From NCBI RefSeq assembly GCF_024323335.1, contig NC_066580.1:254424977-254488976 (forward strand): a stretch of DNA of 64,000 nt, given 5' to 3'. Shown piece by piece: positions 23,826-35,762 of this stretch. Position 1 is the stretch's first letter, and every line of letters begins with the position of its first letter. The DNA is from Lathyrus oleraceus (taxonomy: Eukaryota; Streptophyta; Magnoliopsida; Fabales; Fabaceae). Both the position numbers and the translations under genes were made by a program. The notes below the pieces were generated by a model. It was not told the origin of the DNA, made no database searches, and saw only the letters and a list, made by a program, of their open reading frames with translations.

Positions 23826-25217
23826 TCAAACGAACAACTCCGGATACGATTCCTTCATCTTATCCTCGAGTTCCCAAGTAATATTGCCATTGGCGACTCC
23901 GCCCCATATCACTTTCACCAAAGCAATCTCCTTACCACGAAGCTTCTTCACTTCTCGATCTTTAATTCGCATAGGTGATGTATCAACCGTCAAATTATCC
24001 CGCACTTGCACATCATCTAATGGAAAAACATACGATGGGTCCGTAATGTACCTCCTCAATTGAGACACATGGAACACATCATGAAGATTAGAAAGTGATG
24101 GTGGTAATGCAATCCGATATGCCACTTCACCTACCCTCTCGGAAATCTGATAAGGACCCATGAAACGCAGCGTCAACTTACGCGACTTCAAAGCTCTACC
24201 AACACCTATTATTGGCATGACTCGAAGAAACACATGCTCATCTTTCTCAAACTTAAGAGCTTTCCTCTTCTTATCATGATAACTCTTTTGACGACTCTAA
24301 GAAGCCTTCATCTTCTCTTGAATCATCTTAATCTTATCCGTAGTCTCTTGAATCAACTCGGGTCCAACCACAACACTCTCTCCCGATTCACACCAACAAA
24401 AAGGAGTTCTACACCTTCTACCATAAAGAGCCTCAAAAGGTGCCATTCCAATACTCGAATGGAAACTGTTGTTATACGTAAACTCGATCAAAGGCAAGAA
24501 ACTATCCCAATTTCCTCCTTGTTCCAAAACACAAGACCTCAAAAGATCTTCAAGTGACTGAATAGTCCTCTCCGTTTGACCATCAGTTTGCGGATAATAT
24601 GCTGAACTCAAACGCAACTTCGTACCCAAAGCACTTTGCAAACCTTCCCAAAATCTCGAAGTGAACCTCGGATCTCTATCTGAAACAATGCTCGACGGAA
24701 TACCGTGCAAACACACAATCCTTTCGATGTACAACTTAGCAAGTCTCTCCATCGAATAATCCATCCTTATCGGAATAAAATGAGCACATTTCTTCAACCT
24801 GTCCACAACGACCCAAATCGCCTCACAATTACTCGATGTTCTCGGCAAACCCGAAACAAAATCCATAGAGATACTATCCCACTTCCACTCGGGAATAGAT
24901 AACGGTTGCATCAAACTAGACGGCTTTTGATGTTCAATCTTTGACTTTTAACAAGTCAAACATGAATACACAAATTCCGCTACATCCTTCTTCATACCTT
25001 GCCACCAAAACATCTTTCTCAAGTCTTGATACATTTTAGTAGCACCAGGATGAATACTCAAATCACTTCTATGCCCTTCCTCAAGAATCCTCTTTCTCAA
25101 ATCTGCAACATCCGGAACACAAACTCGATCACGACACCTCATGATACCATTCTCATCAATCCGAAAGTCACCACATTTTGCTTGATTAATCAATGTCATA
25201 ACATCGACTAATTTCAA
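23826..25217 (-). pseudogene. Tekay pol: integrase with C-terminal chromodomain
   Basis: Minus-strand frame continuous with RT. The HHCC zinc part lies at 25110-24948 (HRSDLSIHPGATKMY... CLTC). The core runs 24914-24297 with DFVSGLP (first Asp), VSDRDPRF (second Asp) and GQTERTIQSLEDLLR (Glu). The GPY/F-like segment GPYQISERVGEVAYRIALPP is at about 24150-24090. The C-terminal chromodomain-like segment (LVKVIWGG... ITWELEDKMKESYPELF) spans 23920-23830. In chromoviruses the chromodomain steers integration to heterochromatin. Stops are TAA after CLTC near 24947 and TAG after KMKAS near 24297, both where Gln is usual. No frameshift is seen. Confidence 0.95.
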
Positions 25218-25226
25218 ATCTGACTT

Positions 25227-26960
25227 CTAACCTTCTCTAATCTCGTCAAGAATGCCACACGTAAGCTTCAACATCCCAAGCTTAACACTCGAAGACGTCG
25301 CTTCACAAACCAAACTCAAATCTCTAAATTGCTCCAACAATTCAAACTCTCGAATCATCAACATAGACATGTGCAATGACTTCCTACTCAATGCATCGGC
25401 TACAACATTCGCCTTTCCAGGATGATAATTCAAACCAAAATCATAATCTTTCAAGAATTCCAACCATCTTCTTTGCCTCATATTCAATTCTTTCTGATCG
25501 AATGAGTACTTCAAACTCTTGTGATCATTAAACACATCAAATCTCAATCCAAACGAATAATGTCTCCAAAGCTTCAACACAAACACAACGGCGGCCAACT
25601 CTAAATCATGCGTCGGATAATTCCTCTCATGAACTTTAAGTTGCCTTGAAGCATAAGCTACCTCTTGCCCTTTTTGCATCAGAACACCTCATAAACCTAA
25701 CAAAGAAGCATCACAATACACAATGAAAGGTTCTAACGGATCCGGTAAAATCAAAATAGGAGCCGTAGTCAATCTTCTCTTAAGCTCTTGAAAATTTGCT
25801 TCACACTACGAAGTCCAAATGAAAGCTTGACCTTTCCTATTCAACTGCGTCAATGGCAATGACAACTTAGAAAATCCTTCAATGAACTTCCTATAATAAC
25901 CAGCCAAACCAAGAAATCTTCTAATCTCAGCCACAGACCTAGGAGCTTCCCACTGAGATACAACTTTAATCTTCGTAGGATCCACAGAAATACCACCACT
26001 CGAAATCACATGTCCAAGAAAACTTACTTCACTCAACCAAAACTCACATTTAGAGAGTTTAGCAAACAACTTCCTCTCTTTCAACACCGATAACACAACC
26101 TTCAAATGCTCGGCATGATCCTCTTCACTCTTAGAATAAATCAATATATCGTCAATGAACACAACAACAAACTTATCCAGATAATCATGAAAAATCCTAT
26201 TCATATACTCCATAAATACACCAGGTGCATTGGTCACACCAAAAGGCATCACGGAGTACTCGTAGTGACCGTACCTTGTCCGAATAGCAGTATTTTGAAT
26301 ATCCTCAGCCTTTACACGAATCTGATGATACCAAGACCTCAAATCAATCTTGCTAAACCCACAAGCTCCAACCAGCTGATCCATCAGATCGTCAATCCTC
26401 GGAAGTGGATACTTATTCTTAATCGTCACTTTATTCAGTTGTCTATAATCAACACATAATCTCATAGAACCTTCTTTCTTCTTGACCAACAGAACAGGTG
26501 CACCCCACGGTGACACACTAGGACGAATAAACCTCTTCTCGAGCAAGTCTTTAAGTTGACTCTTCAACTCTTTCAACTCAGAAGCAAACATTCTATAGGG
26601 AGCCATTGATACAGGACTAGTTCCAAGAACTAAATCAATCGAAAACTCAACCTCACGTTCCGGCGGTAAATCACTTATGTCTTCCGGAAATACCTCCGCA
26701 AACTCACAAACTATTGGCAATTCTTCAATCGTCCTCTTCTCACGAATATCCAAAGTTGCCAACAACATAAACACCTCGGCACCACCTTGCACCGATTCAT
26801 CAACTTGCTTAGCAGACACAAACCAATCTTCCTTCGCACCAACCTCAGGAAAAATAACCGTCTTCTCAAAACAGTTGATATACACCCGATTAACTTCTAA
26901 CCAACACCATCCTAGAATCCGACCTCTCTTCGGGTTCAGGAAAAGCACAACATTCTCCAA
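25227..26960 (-). pseudogene. Tekay pol: reverse transcriptase and RNase H
   Basis: The frame from 26960 leftward holds the end of the protease region ([13 protein letters not shown]), the RT with [42 protein letters not shown] and the intact catalytic box [17 protein letters not shown] near 26170-26120, then RNase H from about 25800 ([48 protein letters not shown]). Stops are TAG near 25805 and TGA near 25690, and TAG ends this part near 25227. All segments are in one frame with integrase, so the only damage to pol is nonsense codons. Lineage Tekay/Del is inferred from the chromodomain type and LTR length. Confidence 0.95.
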
Positions 26961-27264
26961 AACGGTTAACTAGCCAACACTGCACTCTTGCAGGCAACAA
27001 CATAATGTCCAAGCCCGATACAATTGGAGCATCCAAGATAAGCAGACGTTTCTCCCCCACTTATTTCATTCCCAACCTGCCAATGGAAAATAAAACAAGC
27101 ATCGACAGTGTTCTCACACACATGTCGCATACTAGGGAACAAACATAATTAAACAACCTGGCCGGACGGGCCAGCCAAACAAACAGTATCGATCGTGTCA
27201 GATACACAAATCAAATACAATGGGATTGGAAAACCCTAACGACTATTGACCAACTGGTCAACCA
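26961..27264 (-). pseudogene. Tekay gag remnant: zinc knuckle only
   Basis: On the minus strand 27031-26990 encodes CSNCIGLGHYVVAC, a CX2CX4HX4C zinc knuckle of gag nucleocapsid. The knuckle is out of frame with pol and followed by a stop. The bulk of gag before it and the protease core (DTG or DSG motif) after it are missing. Only about 300 bp separates the PBS from pol where such elements usually have about 2 kb. The element could only move with proteins supplied by relatives. Confidence 0.8.
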
Positions 27265-27277
27265 GGCTCTGATACCA
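27265..27277 (-). promoter_or_regulatory. Primer-binding site of the Tekay element (initiator Met tRNA type)
   Basis: The minus strand reads TGGTATCAGAGCC, three nucleotides inside the 5' LTR that starts (minus sense ending) at 27281. Confidence 0.95.
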
Positions 27278-27280
27278 CTT

Positions 27281-29998
27281 TGTAACACCCCTTTTTCTAC
27301 CCCAAAATACTTAACATATAATCAGAGTAAATAAGCACGCATATAAACAAAAGGGCGTCACATCGACGTTTTCAAAAACTAAAAGCTTTCAAAAACCAAC
27401 CTCATTTATCATCAATCTACAATACACCTGGTCATTTAAAATAACACATTTCAATTATCATGAATATTCAAGCATATGCGTTCGCAGCGGAAAAAAATGA
27501 ATACTCATGCATTTCATCAAATGATCCATGTCCCATACCATGATCATCTCTCAATAATCTCTTCAAAATAAACTGAAACCATAATCAGAATATTTGGCAC
27601 TATGGCCTCTCAACAACAATTGCAAATAACAATGTTCACAAGTAATAACATAATACTCATCCAAATAGGATACGAGTTCAATACTACTAATCTACCCAGT
27701 GTTACATGACCAGAGCATTGACTCATTACCTAGTCTTCAAACTAAAATACGGAAACTCTTCGGCTAATCTCGAATGAGCTACCTTCCACTTACTTCAGCG
27801 ATACTACTCCTGAGTATCTGCACGATACCCATGTAAAGGTAACATTCAAACAGAAAGGGTGAGAATTCAAATCATCATGAAGAAGTATAATCAAGCACAA
27901 TGATTAAATCAACAATTAAAGGAATTCATCATGCTTCATATAACCATGTAAATAATATTAACCAACATTTATTTCACATGTTTCAAGCACACATACAAAC
28001 TTAAGGAGTATAATACTCAAATCCAATATTATATTCCCAAAAATACACATAACTACAATTATCACATAATCACATACTTTTCCAAGTTATGTATCCAAAC
28101 ATCACCAAATTCAATTACCATATCTCATACACACATCACAATCACATCAAGTTATATACTCAAACATCACCAAATTCAATTACCATACCTCATACACACA
28201 TCACAATCACAACAATGCATACACTCAATTATCACATGACTCTAATGTGACTCAATGCAAGACATGTGACTCTATGCATGCGATACCTCAATGTGAACCC
28301 AACGTTTCACCGCTTTCCGATTCAATATCTAGAATCCAAGTCACCACGTCTATTTCCAATTAAGAATCAACGTCCGCTACGCCTATTTCCAATTAAGGAT
28401 CAACGTCTATATGGACCCAACGTTCCACCGCTTTCCGATTCAACATCTAGAATCTAAGCCACCACGTCTATTTCCAATTAAGGATCAACGTCTGCTACGC
28501 CTATTCCCAATTAAGGATCAACGTCTATCTACCACGCCTATTTCCAATTAAGGATCAACGTGTGCTACCATGTGAACCCACAATTTCACCGCTTCCACTA
28601 TGAAGCCGACCATGCATGCCATGAATGAATGTACAAATACCAATACATATGCAATTAAGATCATCTCTACCATCTTAACATTCCACATATCACAATAATT
28701 CAACTCTATGAATTATCCACCAATGGTACATATACACATTCATAACAATATATCATTCAAAATCCACCAATGATATATATACACATTTATAACAATATAT
28801 TATTCACAATACACCAATGGTACATAAACACATTCATAACAATATATCATTCACAATCCACCAATGGTACATATACACATTCATAATAATATATCATTCA
28901 CAATCCACCAATTCGTACATATACACATTCATAACAAATACACCATTCACATAATATCTATTAGAGTCACCTTTCTAATGCTTTAAACCCCAACCCAAAA
29001 TGATTCACGAGTTGAAAGTTATGAATAAAACCGTGCACGAAGGCGTTACTAAAAAGTTTTTGTTTTCTAAATTTTCCAACATAACTTTCACCTTCTTCAA
29101 CCCCAAAACATCCATGAAATATTCTCCAAAATTATTTTATTCCTGAAACAAAGTTATAGCCTTCTGTTTCAACTATCCAACGCTTCAAACGACACTCAAT
29201 TTGGACTTACGGATCAAAAGTTATGACCAAAACGATTTCGACTATAAAACATAAAAAAGGGCCGCGATTGTGACGGACAGCATGCAGAATTTTCTGCGGT
29301 TTTCATGGTTGGAGGACTTCCGGACCTCCGATTTTGATTCCGTAAAAAGCCACACGTTCAGAAAACTATAACTCACACAATACTCTAAATATATAACGTT
29401 AATTTGCAGTTTTAACACAATCAATCACCACAATCGAGCATACTCATCAAAACCTAACAATTCCAAACAACCATACAAAATTAGGGATTTTAACCTAAAT
29501 ATACATCTATCCATTGACCCAATCATACTAACCCATAATAATAAGGATTCCCCCCTTACCTCTTCAATTTTCTGGAAACCCTAGCTCCTCTCTTGTTCTT
29601 CCCCTCTTCTCCTCACTTTTCCTCTTCTCTTTCTCTATTGTTGTCAAATGATCAAGTGAATCCTAATTCTCACTCTCCTCCCTTTTATATACTAGTATTC
29701 TATTTGGGCTTAAATCATGATACTTCTAATTTAATTAATAGGCCCAATAAGACCTAATATTTAAATATCTCTAATTTAATTCAAATAAATTAAACCAACT
29801 CAATATACACCAAGTTAATTAATATAATTAATTATTCAATTATATCTCATATCAACTAAATAATTAATTAACACACCAAATTAATTAATATAATCAATTA
29901 TTATGCTACCTAACAACCAATTAATTAATTACCACTCCAAATAAATAAAATATAGTAATAATGATATAATAATTAAATACTAAAATTGGGTTGTTACA
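27281..29998 (-). mobile_element. 5' LTR of Tekay/Del-type chromovirus (2718 bp)
   Basis: Twin of 21064-23785, with the same start TGTAACACCCC and end GGGTTGTTACA, and the same two tandem arrays (about 28345-28570 and 28717-28945). The minus-strand TATA-like box at about 29683-29692 is the promoter that would drive the element. Differences from the 3' LTR are scattered substitutions and small indels. Confidence 0.95.
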
Positions 29999-30003
29999 CC
30001 ACC
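29999..30003. repeat. Target-site duplication CCACC of the Tekay insertion (right copy)
   Basis: Identical to 21059-21063; the copia LTR resumes at 30004. Confidence 0.97.
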
Positions 30004-30458
30004 CTTTGACCTGAAACCACTATGGATCCTAGATGTAGAGTCGAGTACTTTATTGCTGATCAAACATTGTCCGCAACTGGATGACCATAAAGACAGTTGA
30101 TGGATACTCCACGAAGCATGCTGAGGGACATGACTGGCCTATATGGAATTTGACCATCCTACATAACAGAATAAATGTCTATGGGCCCAATATTGAACTA
30201 GACAAGGATGACACGGTCTATGCCTTGTGTTCAATATAAACATAGGGGAAAATGGTAATTATACACATAAGTACTATCACAAAAGGATTTTTCATATCAC
30301 ATGACATTTTCATGTCTTAGGTAGTAGTCATGTCTTTCTAGATACCACTCACTGTTTATCATGTTAAATACGTGATTTAATATAATTGCTAATGTCGCGA
30401 AAACCTACAGGGTCACACACAAAAGGACGGATTGATGAGAGATAGAGTAAATAAGGAA

Positions 30459-30601
30459 CACCGTAAGGTACGGTGCACTTAAGTGAAATGTAGAACATCG
30501 TAAGGTATGATGTACTTAACTATAATACAAAATATGGTAAGGTACCACGCGCTTAAGTGATTTTGGCATATGATAAGATATGGGCCACATACACTTAAGT
30601 G
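30459..30601 (+). repeat. Four tandem hairpin units upstream of the copia TATA box
   Basis: Units begin at 30459, 30496, 30535 and 30567. Stem/loop/stem are CACCGTA AGG TACGGTG, CATCGTA AGG TATGATG, TGGTA AGG TACCA, and a weaker CATAT...ATATG. Each is followed by a CTTAAG-type motif, perfect CACTTAAGTG at 30476 and 30592. Confidence 0.85.
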
Positions 30602-30634
30602 GGTTTTTTAGCTTGCAGCCCACACAAGTGGTTC

Positions 30635-30642
30635 TATAAATA
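30635..30642 (+). promoter_or_regulatory. TATA box of the copia LTR
   Basis: TATAAATA about 285 bp before the LTR end, followed by a pyrimidine-rich stretch. It sits at the centre of an inverted repeat (30623-30653). Confidence 0.75.
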
Positions 30643-30919
30643 GAACCCTTGTGCAGTTGAAATTTCGTTTCTCTCTCTTTCTCTCACTCAAAGCCTTCAT
30701 TCGTAGCAGCTAGCACTGAGATTGAAAGAATTCGTTCGTGTGGACTGAGTAGAGGCGTTGTCATCATTCATCGTTTGTGATCACTCCTTAGATCTACATC
30801 AAAGGTTTCAATCGCCATAAGAGGTAGCGATTATATCACTGATCATGCCCATTCGTAAGGATCACTAAAGGAGAAAAATTTTGATTTCCGTTGTGTTTTG
30901 GATTGTTATTCTCCTTCAG

Positions 30920-30932
30920 TGGTATCAGAGCC
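30920..30932 (+). promoter_or_regulatory. Primer-binding site of the copia element (initiator Met tRNA type)
   Basis: TGGTATCAGAGCC one base after the LTR end CTTCA at 30918. Confidence 0.97.
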
Positions 30933-32557
30933 ACCTACGAAACCATGAATCTGATAGTTGTTTATTTTCTGTATTAATACGATTAAAAGACAGAATGAAT
31001 CAAAGAATAAACGAGTAATTAAATTTGGCATCATGTGTGTATGATTTGGATGATTGATGTTGACTATCCTTCAGAATCCGACATTAGTATGGTGAAGCAG
31101 CGATACATCGATCGTCAATAGGTTAAACAATTGAGATCGATCAAGTTATATATATGATATAAGTAATTCTGATGCAAAATATGGTATATATGATATACTC
31201 TTTCTCTTTCGTTCGTCCAAACATTTAATGGTTATTTTCCTTTTAGCGATCAATGGTCATTTGCTTAGAAATCCGACAAAAGTATGGTGAAGCAATGACG
31301 TGTTGATCAATCATACTGAATTAACAATCGAGGTGTGTTTGACGATATCAAATTGGTGCATTAGGGTTCATGACGGTACAAGGGTTGTGTTGTCAAAGAG
31401 TTATGCGATTAGGGTTGTGACTGTGCAAAAGTTATTCTTTAAAGTATCAAGTCTTGATGTGAAAATCGACGTCGATTTCAAATGAATTGTTCATTAAAAT
31501 TTTGCGTCGGGGTGCTGCCCCTGCAACCTCGCGGGGGGCGCTGCCCCCTTGACCCCCGTCTGCTGACCGGTCGATGAAATTTAATTTGATTTATTTAATT
31601 AACAGAATTTAAATTAATAATAATAATGTTATTATTATTATTATCTTGTGGTGATCGGTTATGGCCTTAGTTTTCCTTTATTTTGTTTTGGGATTTTAAA
31701 ATACAACATGCGTGTCGTGCCTCTCTTTTAATCTCTTATTGTAACTTCTTTTCTCATCTCACTCCCTCGTATATAAAACGAGTTTCTTTTATGTAATGTA
31801 ATGTTATTAAGAAAGATAAGAATACAATATCAAAGGAGGAAAACCTTTAAGATCTTGCTTGGAGAAGCTTAGATCGTTATTAGGTTAGCTTAGGTTCTCT
31901 CATTGGCTTGTGAGAACAATTGCGCTAGGAGCCATAACTGTTTCGTTTTGTATGTATGTTGATGCATGTAAATATATGTTGATGCATGTGAGAGATGATT
32001 TATATGACAAATAAGCCGGTGAGATCAGAATGATTTCAAATTCCCTCAAATTAAATATTAAGTTTATGCTTTCCAAGTTTTAGCACTCATCAAGACCAGT
32101 ATCAAATAATGTAGGTTTCGCCTATGCGAGGTGCATATTCTATAATAGTAAGGTGCGATGGGATAATTGTAATATCCAATTGCTAAAACAATGGGTCAAA
32201 CATAACTAAACAAATTATAATAAGATTATATATGTTTAGAAGCAAGAGTTGGAAATGATCCATGTGATGGATTGGAATAAGGAGTTATTCACCCAACTAA
32301 AATATTTGAGAGTTGTATTAGATACAATTTGAAGGAGTTCCTACCTAAATAACCTAGTTTTGTGTAATCCGCCTACGTGGAGTTAAAACAAAGTGAAATG
32401 TGGATCTCGACCCACTAGAAAATCTTCCAACGGGATTTTCCGAATCAAATGGTGAGGGTCATTTGTTTTGAGTAAAATAGTGGGAGCATATTTAATTAAA
32501 GGGCTAATTAAATATGTTATTGATACTTATATTTTCATTATTTTCATGTAGATTACC
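30933..32557 (+). other. Untranslated leader of the copia element
   Basis: 1.6 kb between PBS and gag with no conserved ORF; the 61-codon ORF near 31300 is not recognised. It holds a partial direct repeat (AGTATGGTGAAGCA at about 31085 and 31275), GC-rich hairpins at 31509-31548, and an AT-rich (TAA)n/(TTA)n inverted repeat at about 31615-31643. Retroelement leaders often carry packaging or dimerisation signals; that role here is inference. Confidence 0.7.
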
Positions 32558-33400
32558 ATGACAACAAACACCTCTAACAATATTTTACGATCAATCCTTG
32601 ATAAGGAAAAATTGTCTGGAACAAATTTTCTGGATTGGCACCGAAATCTGAGGATTATCCTCAAACATGATAGAAAGTTGTATGTCTTGGAGAAACCTGT
32701 TCCTGAAGAGGAACCTCCTAGTTCTGCACCTAAGGTAGAAAGAGATGCTTATAAGAAGCATGTCGGTGATGCTAATGAAACTGCTTGCCTCATGCTAGCT
32801 ACCATGAACTCATAGTTGCAAAAGAACCATGAGAACATGGCAGCGTTCGATATGATCGAACACCTGAAGATGCTTTATCAATAGCAGGCAAGGCATGAAA
32901 GGTTTGAAGTTTCAAAAGCCCTTTTTCAAGGCAAGTTAGGTGAGGGAGCCCATGTAGGTCCCCATGTGCTCAAGATGATTGGGTATGTGGAGAACCTTAA
33001 GAGGCTGGGTTTTCCCCTCAGAAAGGAACTTGCGACTGATTTGATCTTGCAATCGTTGCCAGATAGATTCAGTCAATTTGTCCTTAATTTCAATATTAAT
33101 GATATGGACAAATCTCTTCCTGAACTGCTAGCCATGTTAAGAACTGCTAAGCAGAATCTGAAGTCAAAAGGGAAGTCCATTCTGATGATCGAAAATGGAA
33201 AGAGACAGAACAAAAGACCCACCAAGCAGGGTGATAAAGGGAAAGGCAAGGAAGTTGTCAAATCCAAACCCACTACTCCTGCTTTGAAGCCTAGTGGAGG
33301 CATATCAAAGAAAGGCACCTGCTTCCATTGCGGTAAGACTGGACACTGGAAGAGAAACTGCCCAAAGTACTTGGAAGATAAGAAGAATGGAGTAGAGACT
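32558..33400 (+). pseudogene. Ty1/copia gag (capsid and nucleocapsid)
   Basis: Starts ATG at 32558. The capsid region has KLSGTNFLDWHRNLRIILK and YVENLKRLGFPL. A basic linker is followed by the zinc knuckle CFHCGKTGHWKRNC at about 33322-33363, which binds element RNA. Two nonsense codons break the frame: TAG at 32813 and TAG near 32882. No frameshift; gag continues in frame into protease and the rest of the polyprotein as in intact copia elements. Confidence 0.93.
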
Positions 33401-34756
33401 TCAACTTCAGGTATTTTTGTTATTGAAATTAATTTATCTACTTATGCATCATGGGTATTAGATACTGGATGTGGTTCTCACATTCGTACCAATGTGTAGG
33501 GGCTAAAAAGGAGTAGAGATTTGGAAAAAGGTGAAGTTGATCTACGAGTTAGCAATGGAGAAAAGGTTGTTGCTTTAGCCGTAGGAACTTATGTATTGAC
33601 TTTACCTAGTGGTTTAATAATTCAGTTAGAGAACTATTATTATGTACCTGCAATTAGCAGGAATATTATTTATGTTTCTTGTTTGGACAAGTTTGGTTTT
33701 TCATTTATAATAAAGAACAATTATTGCTCCATTTATTTGAATGATATATTATATGCTACTGCACAAATGAACAATGGACTATATGGCCTTGATCTTGAAA
33801 TGCCTATTTATAACATTAATACTAAAAGGATGAAACCTAATGATTTAAATCCAACTTACCTTTGGCATTGTAGATTAGGCCACATAAATGAGAAATACAT
33901 TTCTAAACTCCATAAAGATGGACTCTTGGACTCTTTTGCTTATGAATCATATGAGACATACAGATCTTGTTTAATTGGAAAGATGATAAAGTCTCCATTC
34001 ATAGGAAAAGGTGAAAGAGCTAATGATCTTTTGGCCCTCATACATATTGATGTATGTGGACCACTGAACATACCAGTCAGAGGAGGTTTTCAGTACTTCA
34101 TCACATTTACTAATGATTTCAAAAGATATGGTTATGTGTATTTAATGAAACACAAATCAGAGTCCTTTAAAAAGTTCAAGGAATTCAAGAATGAAGTACA
34201 AAACCAAATAGGTAAGAATATTAAAACTCTTCGATCAAATCAAGGTGGTGAGTATTTAAGCCGAGAGTTTGATGACCATCTAAAAGAGTGTGAGATCCTA
34301 TCTAAACTTACTCCTCCTAGAATACCCCAATGGAACGGTGTATCTGAGAGAAGAAATTGAACCTTATTATACATGGTCCGATCCATGATGAGTTACGTCG
34401 ATCTTCCAAACTCCTTTTGGGGACATGCAATGTTGACAACAACTTACACACTTAACCGTGTTCCATCCAAAAAGGTTGAGAAGACACCATATGAGATATG
34501 GAGTGGTAAGAAACCACATATGACTTACATGAATATTTGGGGTTGCGAAGTTCATGTGAAACGACAAATTTCAACTAAGCTCGAGCCCAAATCTAACAAA
34601 TGCTTATTTGTGGGATATCCTAAAGAAACAAGAGGGTATTACTTCTACAATCCTTCTAAGGGAAAAGTGTTTGTCACTCGAACTGGATTTTTCCTAGAAA
34701 AGGATTTTATTTCCAAAGTAATCAGTGGGAGGAAAGTAGAGCTTGAAGAAATTTAA
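33401..34756 (+). pseudogene. Ty1/copia protease and integrase
   Basis: Protease motif WVLDTGCGSHI at about 33447-33480 with the catalytic Asp present. TAG at 33497 follows. Integrase zinc region LWHCRLGHINEKYISKLHKDG (about 33860) ends with YRSCLIGKM, so one zinc Cys appears replaced. The integrase core has HIDVCGP (first Asp), LRSNQGGEYLS (second catalytic Asp changed to Asn, AAT at 34238-34240) and WNGVSERRN (Glu present). TGA at 34358 and TAA TAA at 34754-34759 break the frame. Reading frame is otherwise continuous from gag. Confidence 0.93.
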
Positions 34757-35762
34757 TAATCACAAAGCATTGATACACCTATGGAGGAATTAGAGCAGGA
34801 AATGCAAGTAATTATGGAAGAGAAACATGCTCAAGTAGAACAAAATCAGCGTAGGTCAAGCAGGATACATCACCTACCTGAGAGATATGGATATCTCATA
34901 ACTGATCAAGGTGATGTATTACTCATGGATCAAGATGAGCATGTGACCCTCCAAGAGGCCATAACTGGTCCCAAGTCTGAGAAGTGGCTAAAAGCCATGA
35001 AATTTGAAATGGATTCCATGTACACAAACCAGGTTTGGACCTTGGTAGAGCCTCCTGTAGGAGTTAACCCTATAGGATGCAAGTGGGTCTTCAAAAATAA
35101 GACTGACATGGATGGTAAGGTACATACCTATCAGGCAAGACTGGTTGCAAAAGGACATAAACAAATTCATGGGGTTGACTATGCTGAAACCTTTTCACCG
35201 GTTGTAATGCTTAAATTTGTTCGGATTTTACTTGCTATCACTGCATATCATGATTATGAAATATGGCAGATGGATGTCAAAACTACTTTCCTTAATGGGA
35301 ATCTTTTTGAGGATGTGTACATGACACAGCCTGAAGGATTTGACAAACCAGAAGAACCTCAAAATATATGTAAGTTACAAAGATCAATCTATGGATTGAA
35401 GCAGGCTTCCAAAAGCTGGAATCTTCATTTTGATGAAACAGTAAAACAATATGGATTCATCAAGAATGAAGATGAGCCTTATGTCTACAAGAAGGTTAGT
35501 GGGAGCATGATCGTCTTCCTGGTATTATATGTAGATGATATATTACTCATTGGAAAAGATGTCCCTACCCTACAACAAGTAAATTCTTGGTTGGGGAAAT
35601 GATTTTCAATGAAGGACCTGGGTGAAGCAGCCTATATATTAAGAATCAGGATCTATAGAGATATATCATAAAAACTGCTTGGCCTAAGTCAGAGTACATA
35701 CATAGACAAAGTGCTGAGACGCTTTAATATGCATGATTCCAAGAAAGGATTTCATACCTATG
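34757..35762 (+). pseudogene. Ty1/copia reverse transcriptase, cut by Ogre A
   Basis: RT region: KWLKAMKFEMDSMYTNQVW, GCKWVFKNKTDMDG, YAETFSPVVMLKFVRILLA, QMDVKTTFLNGNLFEDVYM, YGLKQASKSWN and the catalytic box LYVDDILLIG with both Asp intact (about 35525-35555). TGA at 35600 and TAA near 35668 follow. Homology continues to the segment LSQSTYIDKVLRRFNM (about 35690-35735) and stops at 35762, where the Ogre A LTR begins. The remaining RT end, RNase H and 3' LTR are expected beyond the window on the far side of Ogre A. Confidence 0.93.

Larger units (their letters stand above)
30004..30918 (+). mobile_element. Ty1/copia 5' LTR, right part (915 bp)
   Basis: Continuation of 20644-21063. It contains a series of hairpins (30459-30601), a TATA box at 30635, a CT-rich R/U5 start (CTCTCTCTTTCTCTCACTC) and the LTR end CTTCA just before the PBS. 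It has no ORF. Confidence 0.9.
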
